Positions 1-9,706 of a stretch of DNA of 41,612 bases are shown here, in pieces (the stretch's first letter is position 1; each line of letters starts with the position of its first letter). This DNA comes from Oscillospiraceae bacterium (GTDB taxonomy: Bacteria > Bacillota > Clostridia > Oscillospirales > Oscillospiraceae). The stretch is taken from the NCBI GenBank assembly GCA_024685535.1, contig JAIKVS010000074.1, positions 1 to 41,612 of the forward strand, given 5' to 3'. Position numbers and translations under genes: made by a program. The notes beneath the pieces were generated by a model, which made no database searches, had not been told where the DNA came from, and saw nothing but the letters and a program-made list of their open reading frames with translations.

Positions 1-215
1 GCAGTCTGTTTAAGGTCTCTTTTGGTAAACAGATCTTCAGTATCGATGATGCCGTTTTCATATCCCTGCGGAACTTCATATGCGTCATCCTCTGAAGAGA
101 CCGCTGTTTCGGCGGAGGCGGAGGTGCCAAGTATGCCGCATCCGCCGAAAAATATGCCGGATGACAGGACTGCGACCAGTAAAACAAATGATATTATATT
201 AATGCTTTTTTTCAT
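1..215 (-). CDS. N-terminal part of a lipoprotein, truncated by the window edge; tentatively a carbohydrate-binding-domain (DUF4353-like) protein
   Basis: Minus-strand reading MKKSINIISFVLLVAVLSSGIFFGGCGILGTSASAETAVSSEDDAYEVPQGYENGIIDTEDLFTKRDLKQT runs off the left edge. It has a signal peptide and a lipobox-like GGC, with AAAGGAAAGG upstream of the ATG at 215. The family call rests only on the N-terminal DLFTKRDLKQT segment. Confidence 0.6.
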   Translation of the reverse strand, partial: MKKSINIISFVLLVAVLSSGIFFGGCGILGTSASAETAVSSEDDAYEVPQGYENGIIDTEDLFTKRDLKQT

Positions 216-300
216 GAAATGTTATTTGAACCTTTCCTTTGGGTGACTCAAGGATAATACCGGAACCTAAAAGGAAGTTTAAAGGAAATACACTTTCAAT

Positions 301-336
301 AAAAACGGAGAAGGCGGTATTGTCTTCTCCGTTTTT
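301..336. terminator. Bidirectional intrinsic terminator
   Basis: ACGGAGAAG (305-313) / CTTCTCCGT (324-332) stem flanked by A5 and T5. Confidence 0.8.
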
Positions 337-355
337 ACATATAAACACTGAAAAA

Positions 356-1243
356 TCACGTTTTACCGGTTCTCCGGTTTGAATTCAGCACTACGATCGC
401 TGAGATAATTAGTGCAATGCCGATGAGCTTATACAGATCATGCGGTTCGCGGAAAACGGTCATTCCTATAACAGCACCTACGACCGGCTCCACTGCTACA
501 AGTATTGCTGCTTTCCCGGACTCCATATGCTGAAGGCCCCATGTATACAGGAAATACGGGAAAACCGTACTGATCACGGAAAGGCCGAGGAGCCACGGTA
601 TCAGCGAAGGCTCTGCCTGGAGCGTATGAACGAGGCCGGGAGCATCACATATGAATACGGAAGCAATAAATGCAAGGATGAATGTGTATACGGTAACAGT
701 ATAGGTGCTGTACTTTGCAAGAGCGTAGCGGCCGAAGATGGTATAGAGGGCATAGAGCATGCCCGAAGCGATCCCTGACAGCAGTACCAGGGGCGTCACC
801 GAAAGGTTTCCTGAAATTATCCCTGATACGAATACGCATCCCGTGACGGTCAGGATAAGTGAATATATCTTGCGCGGCGTTATCCTCTCTTTAAAAAGCA
901 GTGCGGAAAACAGCATCACGAAAACAGGTGAAGTGTAGAGCAGGACCACAGCAACAGATGCCTGGCCGCGGATCATTGTATAGAAATAGCAGAGGCTGAA
1001 AAATACTACGCTTATTACACCAGTGCCTATGAACATCCAGATATCTTTCAGATCTATTCTGAAACCGGAGGGATCCCGGATGAGCAGAAAGAGGGAAAAG
1101 AGAATCGCAGCGCCTGCAAGCCTTCCGAGAGCTATCTGGAGGGAATCGAGTCCGGCGGCCGAAAGCTTTTTTACGAATATGTTTATTACGCCCCAGAGAC
1201 ATCCTGCAAGGATGACAGCTATGGCAGGGCCGTATTTTTTCAT
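356..1243 (-). CDS. EamA/DMT-family transporter
   Basis: About 10 hydrophobic helices; MKKYGPAIAVILAGCLWGVINIFVKKL and a C-terminal second EamA half (AAILVAVEPVVGAVIGM). Start moved inward to the ATG at 1243. Confidence 0.9.
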   Translation of the reverse strand: MKKYGPAIAVILAGCLWGVINIFVKKLSAAGLDSLQIALGRLAGAAILFSLFLLIRDPSGFRIDLKDIWMFIGTGVISVVFFSLCYFYTMIRGQASVAVVLLYTSPVFVMLFSALLFKERITPRKIYSLILTVTGCVFVSGIISGNLSVTPLVLLSGIASGMLYALYTIFGRYALAKYSTYTVTVYTFILAFIASVFICDAPGLVHTLQAEPSLIPWLLGLSVISTVFPYFLYTWGLQHMESGKAAILVAVEPVVGAVIGMTVFREPHDLYKLIGIALIISAIVVLNSNRRTGKT

Positions 1244-1429
1244 ATAAGTCTCCTGTACTGTGAATTCACGGAAAAGGATTTTATCACAGAAACACTGACA
1301 ATACAAGAAAAGCAGACGAAAGGGGAAGTTTCGAAAGGATAGTGTTTCGACCCAGGCAAAGTACGGAGGAAAATAGGAAACAGCCGCGGCCGAAACGGTC
1401 ACGGCTGTCCGTATTGATAAATAACCGGA

Positions 1430-2446
1430 TTACAGCAGCTTATGAATTGCCTGCTCAACGTTTTCGCGGTCCGGTCCGCTTATTATGCCCCATTCCTCTT
1501 TCAACAGCCGGAGGACTTCACGGTAAGCGGCAACAGCGCCTGTTTTGTCATCCCGGATCTCGCAGATGTGGGCGATGCTCATCGCACTGTCGATATACTT
1601 GGGGGAGGGCTGCAGTTCCTGTCCCCGGCGGTACCAGATTATGGCCTCGTCATATTCCTGACGCAGGGTGTGGATATCGCCGAGGGTGAGAGCCCAGCCA
1701 AAGTCCTGCCCGTCCATCTCTTCCAGCCGACGCAGCAATTCCTCGCTCTCCTCTGACTTCCCCTCTGCTGCGGCTATAAGATAACGGTAAAGGGTGGTGC
1801 GGTAGCTGCCGTCGATGGCTGCAAGCTTTTCCATCCAAGCTCGTGCTTCGTCAAGTCGTCTGTCATCGATCAGGTTATCCAGCAGCCACATTATGGCGGC
1901 GCGGTTTTCGGGATTCCGTCGGCAGAAGTCGCTGAACCATCCGATCAGCGCATGGTGGTTGCGCACGTTCCAGTCCGGGATATAGCTTCCCCAGGCGTTG
2001 GCCAGTTCACTGACAGCGCCGCGGTCTCCGCCGGTCTTCTCCACTGCCTCTTTCCCGCATTCCACAGCCAGCTGCCGGTACTGATCCGCCTGATGGTTAT
2101 AGAGAATGGCAAGAAGCAGTTGCGCCCTGCCTTCGAGTGCTGGATCCTCTGCGAACGCACGCAGCTGCTGTTCGATCTGCCGCTCTTCCGCCTTGTCGAG
2201 CAATCCGCAGTCGTAGATGCGGTTCTCTATGCGCTCCATCTGCTGCTGCGAGCTCATGGCGAACAGACGGTCGATGGTGACTCCGAAGAATACGGCCAGT
2301 TCCGGCAGCAGCTGCACGTCCGGGATGCTGTTACCGCATTCCCATTTACTGACCGTCTGGGCCGTAACGTTAAGCGCTGCCGCCAGGGCTTCCTGCGTCA
2401 GTCCCCGGTCAGTCCGAAGACGGCGTATCTCTTTTCCCATTTCCAT
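1430..2446 (-). CDS. XRE-family HTH transcriptional regulator with C-terminal TPR-like helical region
   Basis: MGKEIRRLRTDRGLTQEALAAALNVTAQTVSKWECGNSIPDVQLLPELAVFFGVTIDRLF is a classic Cro/CI HTH. AGGAG precedes the ATG at 2446. Confidence 0.9.
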   Translation of the reverse strand: MEMGKEIRRLRTDRGLTQEALAAALNVTAQTVSKWECGNSIPDVQLLPELAVFFGVTIDRLFAMSSQQQMERIENRIYDCGLLDKAEERQIEQQLRAFAEDPALEGRAQLLLAILYNHQADQYRQLAVECGKEAVEKTGGDRGAVSELANAWGSYIPDWNVRNHHALIGWFSDFCRRNPENRAAIMWLLDNLIDDRRLDEARAWMEKLAAIDGSYRTTLYRYLIAAAEGKSEESEELLRRLEEMDGQDFGWALTLGDIHTLRQEYDEAIIWYRRGQELQPSPKYIDSAMSIAHICEIRDDKTGAVAAYREVLRLLKEEWGIISGPDRENVEQAIHKLL

Positions 2447-2623
2447 AATCGATCGCTCCTTTGCTGTTTCTGAAGTCATCTTAGCAGATACGGGCGGACA
2501 ATTCCAGCGAACCTCACGGGAGAAGACTCGCACAGCAGTTGAGAAGCCCGGCGCGGAAAAGCAGTCACATAAAAAAACAGAAGACACTTCTCCTGAAAAT
2601 GTCTCCTGCTTTGATATGATAGA

Positions 2624-5296
2624 TTATGGTTTCTTCTGCCGGGCGGACTTTTTGCGGCGCTTCCTTCCGGACAGGATCACGATCAGAAGGATCGCATCCA
2701 CGACGAATATGCCGCCGGTGATCATCAGTGCGGTAACGGGAGCGTGGCGCTCGGGTTCTGTCATATAGACGAAAGACCTGCCATTGCCCATTGTGAAAAC
2801 GATATAGCTGCCGTCCCGCTCGCTGTATGCGGGGATAAGTGTGCCATCGGATGATACAAGAAACACGGTGCCGCCTGAAGGAGCTCTCATATGAACGGTG
2901 AGCATGCCGCTGTAGCCCTCAACAATAAGAGTGGCGGCACGGATCATCTCGCCTTCCGGGGGAACAGCAGGGGCAAAATCAGAGACAGCCAGGCTCTGAT
3001 TCTCAGAAAATGAGCCTTCCACCAGATATACCGGGTGTTTTTCTCCGGAGGATAAAACCGGTACAGAGGAGACATAGTGCCCTTCGACCGTTATATTTTC
3101 AAACAGCGCTTCCTCAGGCAGAGGATCCCATTTCCAGGGACGGCCTCTGTCATCGTCGGGCACTTCAGGGGCGCTTTCTATATGCCCGCCGTAATCCACA
3201 TCGTAAACGGCAAATACATCATTTTCAACATTGAAGCTGACGGTGACCGAGCGGAAAAAGTCGGGTACGCTTTCATCTCCCGTAAGCGATGCTCTGTCCA
3301 CAGGGTCTGTCTTCCCGGCGTAGCTTGCTCCGTCAACGCCTCCGATGCCGAGGTCTATATAGCGGTTGCCGGAGAGTTCACCCGATGCTGCACCTGCAAC
3401 AGCGCCTATGTATTCGGTGCCCTTACCTACGGAAGCGGAGCTCAGGCAGTTTTTTATTATCGTCCCGCTGCCGGTGATCCCGCCGATATATTTGGAAGCA
3501 CCAAGGTCGGTTTTTGCACAGCAGTTGATCACGCTTCCGCTGGATATCCCGGCTATTCCGCCGCAGAAATCGCCGTTAGTGCAGGTGACTTCACCGCGGC
3601 TGCCGCAGTCAAGTATGGCACCCTGTGCCATCTTGCCGGATATGCCGCCGGAGCAGCTGTCACGCACGGTTATACTCCCCGAATTGCTGCAGCCTCTTAC
3701 AACTGCAAAGAAGGTGGTCCTTGCATCAGTGAAAAAGTAATCTGAGACATTCAGTTCGCCTGCAACATCGAAGCTGAGCTCAACAGCGCTGATGCCCAGT
3801 ATGCCTCCGGCGTTGGTATCGGCTTTGACAGCCCCGGCATTGGAGCACTGGCTTATAGCACCGGTATCGGAATTATAGGCGTCTCTGACGGAGATATCTT
3901 CCGCCAGATCCCTTGACGCGGACGCGTTGTCTATGGCTTTTCCGAAGATCCTGCGGATGGATTCGATCTGACTGTTCAGGGTGTTGAAGCCGTTGAACAG
4001 GCCGGATGCTGCATTGCCCATGATTGAAGCGAGCTCCGTCGAGCTCCGCAGGAGAAGATTCATATTATAGTTTATAATGCTCAGGTCCGGATTTTCCGGA
4101 ATGGTGACGCCGTCAATAATCCCGGGGATATCAGGAAACGCTGTTCCTTCGGGGATCTCAGGGAGCTGAGGAACAGACTCGGAGACTATTTTGCCTACCT
4201 CATTGGCGATGGCGGAGGTGTATGACGCCATCTCGGAGACCTTTCCCGAACCGCCCGAAACCATTGAATTGACTGAACCGGAAAGGGAATTGACAGTTGC
4301 GGAGAGACTATCCATCTCGGTCTGGAGTTCTTCAAGGAGGTCCTCAGTAAACTCCATGGCGATATGCGGCTCAAGCTGGCCGGCGATCCCGCCTGTGTCC
4401 CGCTGTCCGAGGACAGAAGCGAAGTTTGTGCAGGAGCTTATGTAGCCGGATGTTTTGCCCGCGATCCCTCCGACATTGAATCCCTGGAACTTATAGCCCA
4501 CGGTGCCGCGGTTGGTGCAGTCACTCAGAACTCCTGACGAATAACCTGCTATTCCGCCTATGTTCGAGATATTTACAAAATCCTCCGTGGTGATCTGGGA
4601 TATGTCGAATGTATTTATATCAAACGAATTTATGTTGAATTCAGCCGCGGGTGAGACGTCTATGGGTGAAGAACAGATATCTCCCGTATTGGAGCATGAA
4701 TAGATGTTGCCGCTGCTGGTGCCTGCGATCCCTCCGGATTCCCTCTCACCGGTGAGGCTCCCGCTGAAGGAGCAGGCGGATATGGTGCCGGTATTGCTGC
4801 CGGCTATTCCGCCTACATATCTGATGCCTTCAATAGTCCCGGAAAAAGAGCAGCCGGCGATGGTGCCCGCGTTTTCACCGGCTATGCCGCCGATATAAAG
4901 GGCTGTGCCGGAAGGGAGCACTTTGCCGGAGACGGCAAGATCAGTAATATATGCATCCTTGCCGACGCGCCTGAACAGACCGAGGCTCGAACCGTCCCGG
5001 CTGATGTTCAGTCCTGTGATGCTGTGACCGTTGCCGTCAAAATAACCGAGGAATATTTGCACAGGGGAAAAGTCCCTGCCCTGAAGGTCGATATCCGAAA
5101 CGAGCCTGAAGCGGCGGCCGGCAGAATAACTGTCTATAGAACAGCCTTCGGTGAAAGAAAGAAAATCCTGAAGACCGGTTATATCCACTGTCTCCTGAGC
5201 TTCTTCCGCAGATGCCGCCGGCGGGAGCCCGGGGGCGGAAAACAGAAGAGACAGCATAAGTATCAGACAAAGTGTGATTTTGAGGTGTTTCATCAT
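2624..5296 (-). CDS. Secreted/surface GLUG-motif repeat protein with central coiled-coil-like segment and C-terminal TM anchor
   Basis: Signal peptide MMKHLKITLCLILMLSLLFSAPGLPPAASA; many GGIAGxxxGxIxxCxxxGxI repeats; C-terminal TM (ALMITGGIFVVDAILLIVILSG) followed by KRRKKS. Confidence 0.85.
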   Translation of the reverse strand: MMKHLKITLCLILMLSLLFSAPGLPPAASAEEAQETVDITGLQDFLSFTEGCSIDSYSAGRRFRLVSDIDLQGRDFSPVQIFLGYFDGNGHSITGLNISRDGSSLGLFRRVGKDAYITDLAVSGKVLPSGTALYIGGIAGENAGTIAGCSFSGTIEGIRYVGGIAGSNTGTISACSFSGSLTGERESGGIAGTSSGNIYSCSNTGDICSSPIDVSPAAEFNINSFDINTFDISQITTEDFVNISNIGGIAGYSSGVLSDCTNRGTVGYKFQGFNVGGIAGKTSGYISSCTNFASVLGQRDTGGIAGQLEPHIAMEFTEDLLEELQTEMDSLSATVNSLSGSVNSMVSGGSGKVSEMASYTSAIANEVGKIVSESVPQLPEIPEGTAFPDIPGIIDGVTIPENPDLSIINYNMNLLLRSSTELASIMGNAASGLFNGFNTLNSQIESIRRIFGKAIDNASASRDLAEDISVRDAYNSDTGAISQCSNAGAVKADTNAGGILGISAVELSFDVAGELNVSDYFFTDARTTFFAVVRGCSNSGSITVRDSCSGGISGKMAQGAILDCGSRGEVTCTNGDFCGGIAGISSGSVINCCAKTDLGASKYIGGITGSGTIIKNCLSSASVGKGTEYIGAVAGAASGELSGNRYIDLGIGGVDGASYAGKTDPVDRASLTGDESVPDFFRSVTVSFNVENDVFAVYDVDYGGHIESAPEVPDDDRGRPWKWDPLPEEALFENITVEGHYVSSVPVLSSGEKHPVYLVEGSFSENQSLAVSDFAPAVPPEGEMIRAATLIVEGYSGMLTVHMRAPSGGTVFLVSSDGTLIPAYSERDGSYIVFTMGNGRSFVYMTEPERHAPVTALMITGGIFVVDAILLIVILSGRKRRKKSARQKKP

Positions 5297-7569
5297 CTGT
5301 CACCTCCGGAGATGCGTATCCTCGTCAGTTCTATCAGAGGATCACTGAGGACGATAAGCTGCGGCAGCACCGTGAGTACAAGGATTACGGAGGTAAATGC
5401 CCCGCGGCCAACAGCAAGACCGATGTGTCCGACGTATACGTCACTTACTCTGCAGGCTATAAGCAGTCCTGCCAGGGTCATTATGGATCCTGAGGTGAAT
5501 ACGGTGGGGAAGCTGTGTGATACTGCCTCAGCCATAGCTTCACGCTTCGGAAGCTCTGCCTTGAATGCCTGATAACGGTTCATCAGCACGATGGCATAAT
5601 CTATCGTTGCGCCCATCTGTATAGCGGATACTATCATGTAAGTGACAAAGGAAGGGTGCGAATCCATAAGATAGGGGAAGGAGAAGTTGATCCAGATGCT
5701 TCCCTGGATAACGAATACCAGCACCAGCGATCCGACAACCGTGCGGAAGGTGAAGAGCAGTATGGTAAAGATAGCCGCTATAGTCAGAAGGTTTATCTTG
5801 AGCGTGTCGCTGTTATAGGTGTCGGCAAGGTCTCTGGCGGAGGTGATGGTGCCGACTACGAGCACGTTCCCTTCGCCGTAATATTTTTCTCCGACCTTTC
5901 TTATCCTGTCCACTAGAGCAATGCTCTCCTCGCCCTCGCCGGGGAGCGCCGCAGTGAATATAAGCCTGTTATAGTGCTCTCCCCGCAGCTGATCTATGCC
6001 GCGCTGGAGCTCAGTACGCAGTCCGTTCAGAGTATCGGCGGTTTCAGGATCAAGAGTCACTATCCCCTGATCTACCTTCTCGAACAGATACAGAAACATG
6101 TCTATCAGCGGAACGGAATATGATCCGCTGTCTCCGAATATTGCCTGATACTGCTGATGCTCGGCGCCGTAGGCCTGATACAGGAGAGTTGCCCGCTGAA
6201 GGGTGATCCCCAGGAGCTCGGAGAACATCCTGGCGTTATATTCATCGGTAAGCACGTGCCCCGGTTCGATCTCGATGGCGGCGAGGCCGAGAGCGGATTT
6301 GATGCTGTCGTATGATGAAACTTCACGGAGAATGGCCTTTTCGCTTTCGAAATCCTCCGCAGGAACTATCATCGCCACAGTGGATGTGCTGGTGAAAGTT
6401 TTCTCTATCCTGTGCATTGCAGAACGGCTCTCCGAAGGAATTATCTCATCAACTGCACTGTCTGTGAAGGAATATGCAGTGTGGTATGAGCAGTAGATCG
6501 CCAAGGGCATTATCAGCAGGAAAATGACGACAAAAAGCACTCTCGTCTTCATAAGGAAACGGCCCCATGGACGGAGACTCGGAATGTGGTTTTTGTGAGC
6601 AGTCTTTTTTATAAGCTTCGGGAACAGCATGATGAGCCCGGGCATCAGCAGAAACACGGTCAGCAGGCTGCATATTATACCCTTGCTCAAAACCATGCCG
6701 AGGTCATAGCCGAGGCGAAACTGCATAAGCATCAGTGCCACAAGACCGGATATCGTGGTAAGGCTTGAGGCGGAGATCTCTATGATCGATTTGGACAGGG
6801 CTACGACAAGAGCCTCTCTCGGGGAATCATATTCAAGAGCCTCATCCTGATAGCGATGGCTGAAGATTATGGCGTAATCTATCGCCAGAGCGAGCTGCAG
6901 TATCACAGCGACCGCATTGGATATGGAAGATATCTCTCCCAGCCAGAAGTTGGTGCCCATGTTCAGAAGAGCGGCTACAACGAACACTATGGCAAAGATG
7001 ACCACTTCAAAATAGCTGCGGGAGGTCAGAAGAAGTATCACGGCTATCACGGCTGCGGCTATCGCGATCACTCCGGCCATCTCATTTATGATCTGACCGA
7101 CGAAATCCTGCCCGATCTCAGTGTTAACATAGACATCGTAATCAGAGAGCATATCGCGCAGATCCTTCAGTGCGCGGATTACCTCTTTATCGTTCGACGG
7201 TCCGTCGAATGAAACGGTGAACAGAGCGGAGGCATTTACAAAATGCGCCGTTGTATCATCAAAGGCTACAGACGTCACATGTTCACAGTCGGCGATCTTG
7301 TCCGATAATGCCCAGGCGTCGTCAAGGGTAAGGCTGGATACCATTATCTCTGCAAAACCATAGGTGATGAATTCATCCTCCATAACGGTTATGCCTTTGC
7401 GTGTATCAGTGTCAGCGGGGAGGAAGGCTGTGAGATCCGGGTTGACCTTTACTCTGCCGATAGACATGGCACAGTAGACACAGGCTGCGATGAACACGAT
7501 GATTATTATGAATCTGTAGCTGACGATGGTTTCAGATACGGAAAGCATTATATCCCTGTCCTTTTTCAC
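5293..7569 (-). CDS. MMPL/RND-family transporter
   Basis: Two repeated membrane halves with SSD/MMPL-like segments (LALAIDYAIIFSHRYQDEALEYDSPREALVVALSKSIIEI; QMGATIDYAIVLMNRYQAF). Likely GTG start at 7569 after GGGAGG. Overlaps the downstream gene start by 4 nt (ATGA). Confidence 0.88.
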   Translation of the reverse strand: MKKDRDIMLSVSETIVSYRFIIIIVFIAACVYCAMSIGRVKVNPDLTAFLPADTDTRKGITVMEDEFITYGFAEIMVSSLTLDDAWALSDKIADCEHVTSVAFDDTTAHFVNASALFTVSFDGPSNDKEVIRALKDLRDMLSDYDVYVNTEIGQDFVGQIINEMAGVIAIAAAVIAVILLLTSRSYFEVVIFAIVFVVAALLNMGTNFWLGEISSISNAVAVILQLALAIDYAIIFSHRYQDEALEYDSPREALVVALSKSIIEISASSLTTISGLVALMLMQFRLGYDLGMVLSKGIICSLLTVFLLMPGLIMLFPKLIKKTAHKNHIPSLRPWGRFLMKTRVLFVVIFLLIMPLAIYCSYHTAYSFTDSAVDEIIPSESRSAMHRIEKTFTSTSTVAMIVPAEDFESEKAILREVSSYDSIKSALGLAAIEIEPGHVLTDEYNARMFSELLGITLQRATLLYQAYGAEHQQYQAIFGDSGSYSVPLIDMFLYLFEKVDQGIVTLDPETADTLNGLRTELQRGIDQLRGEHYNRLIFTAALPGEGEESIALVDRIRKVGEKYYGEGNVLVVGTITSARDLADTYNSDTLKINLLTIAAIFTILLFTFRTVVGSLVLVFVIQGSIWINFSFPYLMDSHPSFVTYMIVSAIQMGATIDYAIVLMNRYQAFKAELPKREAMAEAVSHSFPTVFTSGSIMTLAGLLIACRVSDVYVGHIGLAVGRGAFTSVILVLTVLPQLIVLSDPLIELTRIRISGGDR

Positions 7570-7674
7570 GGCAGAACCTCCCTTCAAAACAAAATACAGA
7601 TATTCTATTTTACAGCAACAGCCGATACATTTCAAGAATCGTCGGGCTTGGGATACCGGGGAACGCCAGGAACA

Positions 7675-7719
7675 AAACACCCGGCAGGCCGCCGTTGATG
7701 GCTGCCCTGCCGGGTGTTT
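7675..7719 (-). terminator. Intrinsic terminator/hairpin downstream of the DUF4349 gene
   Basis: 14-bp stem AAACACCCGGCAGG / CCTGCCGGGTGTTT. Confidence 0.75.
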
Positions 7720-7737
7720 ATACTATGTTTTAAAACC

Positions 7738-8832
7738 TTAATCCTGGATCTTAGTCTGTTCGGTGACCTGAGAGACTGCCGGAGCTTTTTTTGCTGCCTT
7801 CTGTGCGGCTTTTTCAGCTTTCCTAAGCGCACGCCTTTCTTTCCTGGCCTCACGTCTGCCCCTGGTCTTCCTGATTATTATAATTATGACCACGGCGATC
7901 ACTGCGAGGATGATCAGGGTCGGGAGAGCTTCAACAAGCCAGAGCAGGAAGTCCGCAAAGAAGTTTCCGACTGACTTTAAACCGTTTTTGACCGCGGCAG
8001 CCAGCTTTTCGCCATAGGTGACCTTGACGGTCTCGGTCGGGGTATACTCGCTGACCTCGGATACACTGAGGTAGATCGTGGAATAGTTTACCCTGCGGTC
8101 CCAGTTGTTAAGGCGGGACTGCATTGAGTCTATCTGATAGCGGATCTCGGTAAGCCTGTCCTCGATGGTGATTATGTCCTCAACAGTCTCGGCGACGGAC
8201 ATCATCTCTATAAGCCTTGTCTCCTGGGTCTTGTAGGCGGTGAGCCTTGCCTGAACGTCGTAGTACTGGCTAGTAACGTTCTCGGTATAGGTGTTGGTAT
8301 AGGGTACGTTGCCGAGAGTGGGAAGAGCGTTCATCATGGAGCTGAAGCTCTCGCTGGGGATGCGGATCGTATAGTTTGCTGAACGCAGAGATGTGTAGCC
8401 TCTGGATTTGCTGTAGTAATTGGCGCCGTTTACACTGCTGCTTTCAACAAAACCGCCGTAGGCAGAGATCATATCCGATATTGCAGCGACCGTCTCATCG
8501 AAAGTGGTGGTCTCGAGCTGAGCATCGGCTGAATAGATGATCTTTTCGGTATTGATCGCTGCGTTGCTTCCGGTTCCCGTGGCGGCGGAAGAGGATGCGT
8601 CTGCCGAGAGACCGCCTAAGTCTTCTTTTTCCGCCTGGGGTGCAGGCACCGGCATTTCGGCTGGTTCAGCATAACCATACTCATCATAAGCGGCGTCATA
8701 ATCAGCCGCATACTGAGCGGAGCTGTTATAGGAAACTCCCGCCGCGGGTGCAGACGCTTTATACGAAGAACCGCAGGCGCAAAGGGCAAATATCATAATA
8801 AGAGCTAAAAGAAGAGAGATTATCTTTTTCAT
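7738..8832 (-). CDS. DUF4349 domain-containing lipoprotein
   Basis: MKKIISLLLALIMIFALCACGSS lipobox; IIYSADAQLETTTFDETVAAISDMISAYGGFVESSSVNG...YTIRIPSESF...VEDIITIEDRLTEIRYQIDSMQSRL matches DUF4349 architecture; C-terminal TM. Confidence 0.88.
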   Translation of the reverse strand: MKKIISLLLALIMIFALCACGSSYKASAPAAGVSYNSSAQYAADYDAAYDEYGYAEPAEMPVPAPQAEKEDLGGLSADASSSAATGTGSNAAINTEKIIYSADAQLETTTFDETVAAISDMISAYGGFVESSSVNGANYYSKSRGYTSLRSANYTIRIPSESFSSMMNALPTLGNVPYTNTYTENVTSQYYDVQARLTAYKTQETRLIEMMSVAETVEDIITIEDRLTEIRYQIDSMQSRLNNWDRRVNYSTIYLSVSEVSEYTPTETVKVTYGEKLAAAVKNGLKSVGNFFADFLLWLVEALPTLIILAVIAVVIIIIIRKTRGRREARKERRALRKAEKAAQKAAKKAPAVSQVTEQTKIQD

Positions 8833-8905
8833 TCTATCGACCTCCATGTTTTATTTGCTTCTGCCATATAAGACGGAGCATGAACGCAAAGGGTTTCAAT
8901 AAATT

Positions 8906-9625
8906 TCAGTTTTTGACTTTTTCTGCAAGCGCAGTCACTATATGGCTGCACATCATGAGACCGGCGCTGGACGGCACCCATACAAGAGAACCCGGCACGC
9001 TCCTGCGGCCTGGATCAGGTGCTTCAAGCTGCTCCGCTTCTATCGGAAGCTCTGGAGACCATACTACCGTTGTATGGTGTATCCCTCTTGAGCGAAGTTC
9101 CTTTCTCACCACTCTGGCAAGAGCGTCGTTCTCGGTCTTTGAGATATCAGATATTCTCAGAAGTGAAGGATCGAGTTTGTTTCCTGTTCCGAGGGCTGAG
9201 ATTATCGGGATGTTTCTTTCAAGGCATGTGCAGATAAGGTCCAGCTTGCAGGAGACGAGGTCGATCGCGTCTGCAACGAAATCGTAGTCTGAGAAGAAAT
9301 CCTCCCGGTGCTCCGCATCGTATGTGCCTGTCAGAGCGGTGACGCGGCAGGCCGGATTGATATCCGAGATACGCTCCGCCATCACTTCCGCCTTCGGTCT
9401 GCCGACGGTAGAGGAGAGAGCAATGAGCTGCCGGTTTATATTGCTTTCACTGACTATATCGCGGTCTATGAGAGTAAGTCTCCCAATGCCGGATCTTGCC
9501 AGCCCCTCCGCACACCATGATCCTACACCTCCCAGACCGAAAACGGCTACATGGCAGGCCGAAAGCTGCTGCATAGCCTCTTTGCCCAAGAGGGCGGCTG
9601 CGCGGATGAAACGTTTTTCCATCAT
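8906..9625 (-). CDS. tcdA: tRNA threonylcarbamoyladenosine dehydratase (TcdA/CsdL, ThiF/E1-like)
   Basis: MMEKRFIRAAALLGKEAMQQLSACHVAVFGLGGVGSWCAEGLARSGIGRLTLIDRDIVSESNINRQLIA with Rossmann GxGGVGS and SNINRQ motifs. GGGAGAG precedes the ATGATG at 9625. Confidence 0.9.
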   Translation of the reverse strand: MMEKRFIRAAALLGKEAMQQLSACHVAVFGLGGVGSWCAEGLARSGIGRLTLIDRDIVSESNINRQLIALSSTVGRPKAEVMAERISDINPACRVTALTGTYDAEHREDFFSDYDFVADAIDLVSCKLDLICTCLERNIPIISALGTGNKLDPSLLRISDISKTENDALARVVRKELRSRGIHHTTVVWSPELPIEAEQLEAPDPGRRSVPGSLVWVPSSAGLMMCSHIVTALAEKVKN

Positions 9626-9650
9626 AAAAAACTCTCCCATATAAGAAATA

Positions 9651-9681
9651 CCGTCATTCCGGGATGATCCCGGAATGGCGG
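9651..9681. other. Stable perfect-looking hairpin in the ppiC-tcdA intergenic region
   Basis: CCGTCATTCCGGGAT / ATCCCGGAATGGCGG arms with a very short loop. No strong U tract on the transcribed side. Confidence 0.6.
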
Positions 9682-9706
9682 TGTAAGGCATGTTATCTGA
9701 TCTGGT

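Noticed and set aside
3077-3745. 222-aa + strand ORF inside the GLUG protein gene
   Set aside because: Antisense shadow of a repeat-rich coding gene; no Shine-Dalgarno or family resemblance.
4440-4920. Recurring GGCTATTCCGCC-like DNA units suggestive of a repeat array
   Set aside because: They encode in-frame, degenerate GGIAG protein repeats. Units are not identical and there are no unique spacers, so this is not CRISPR.
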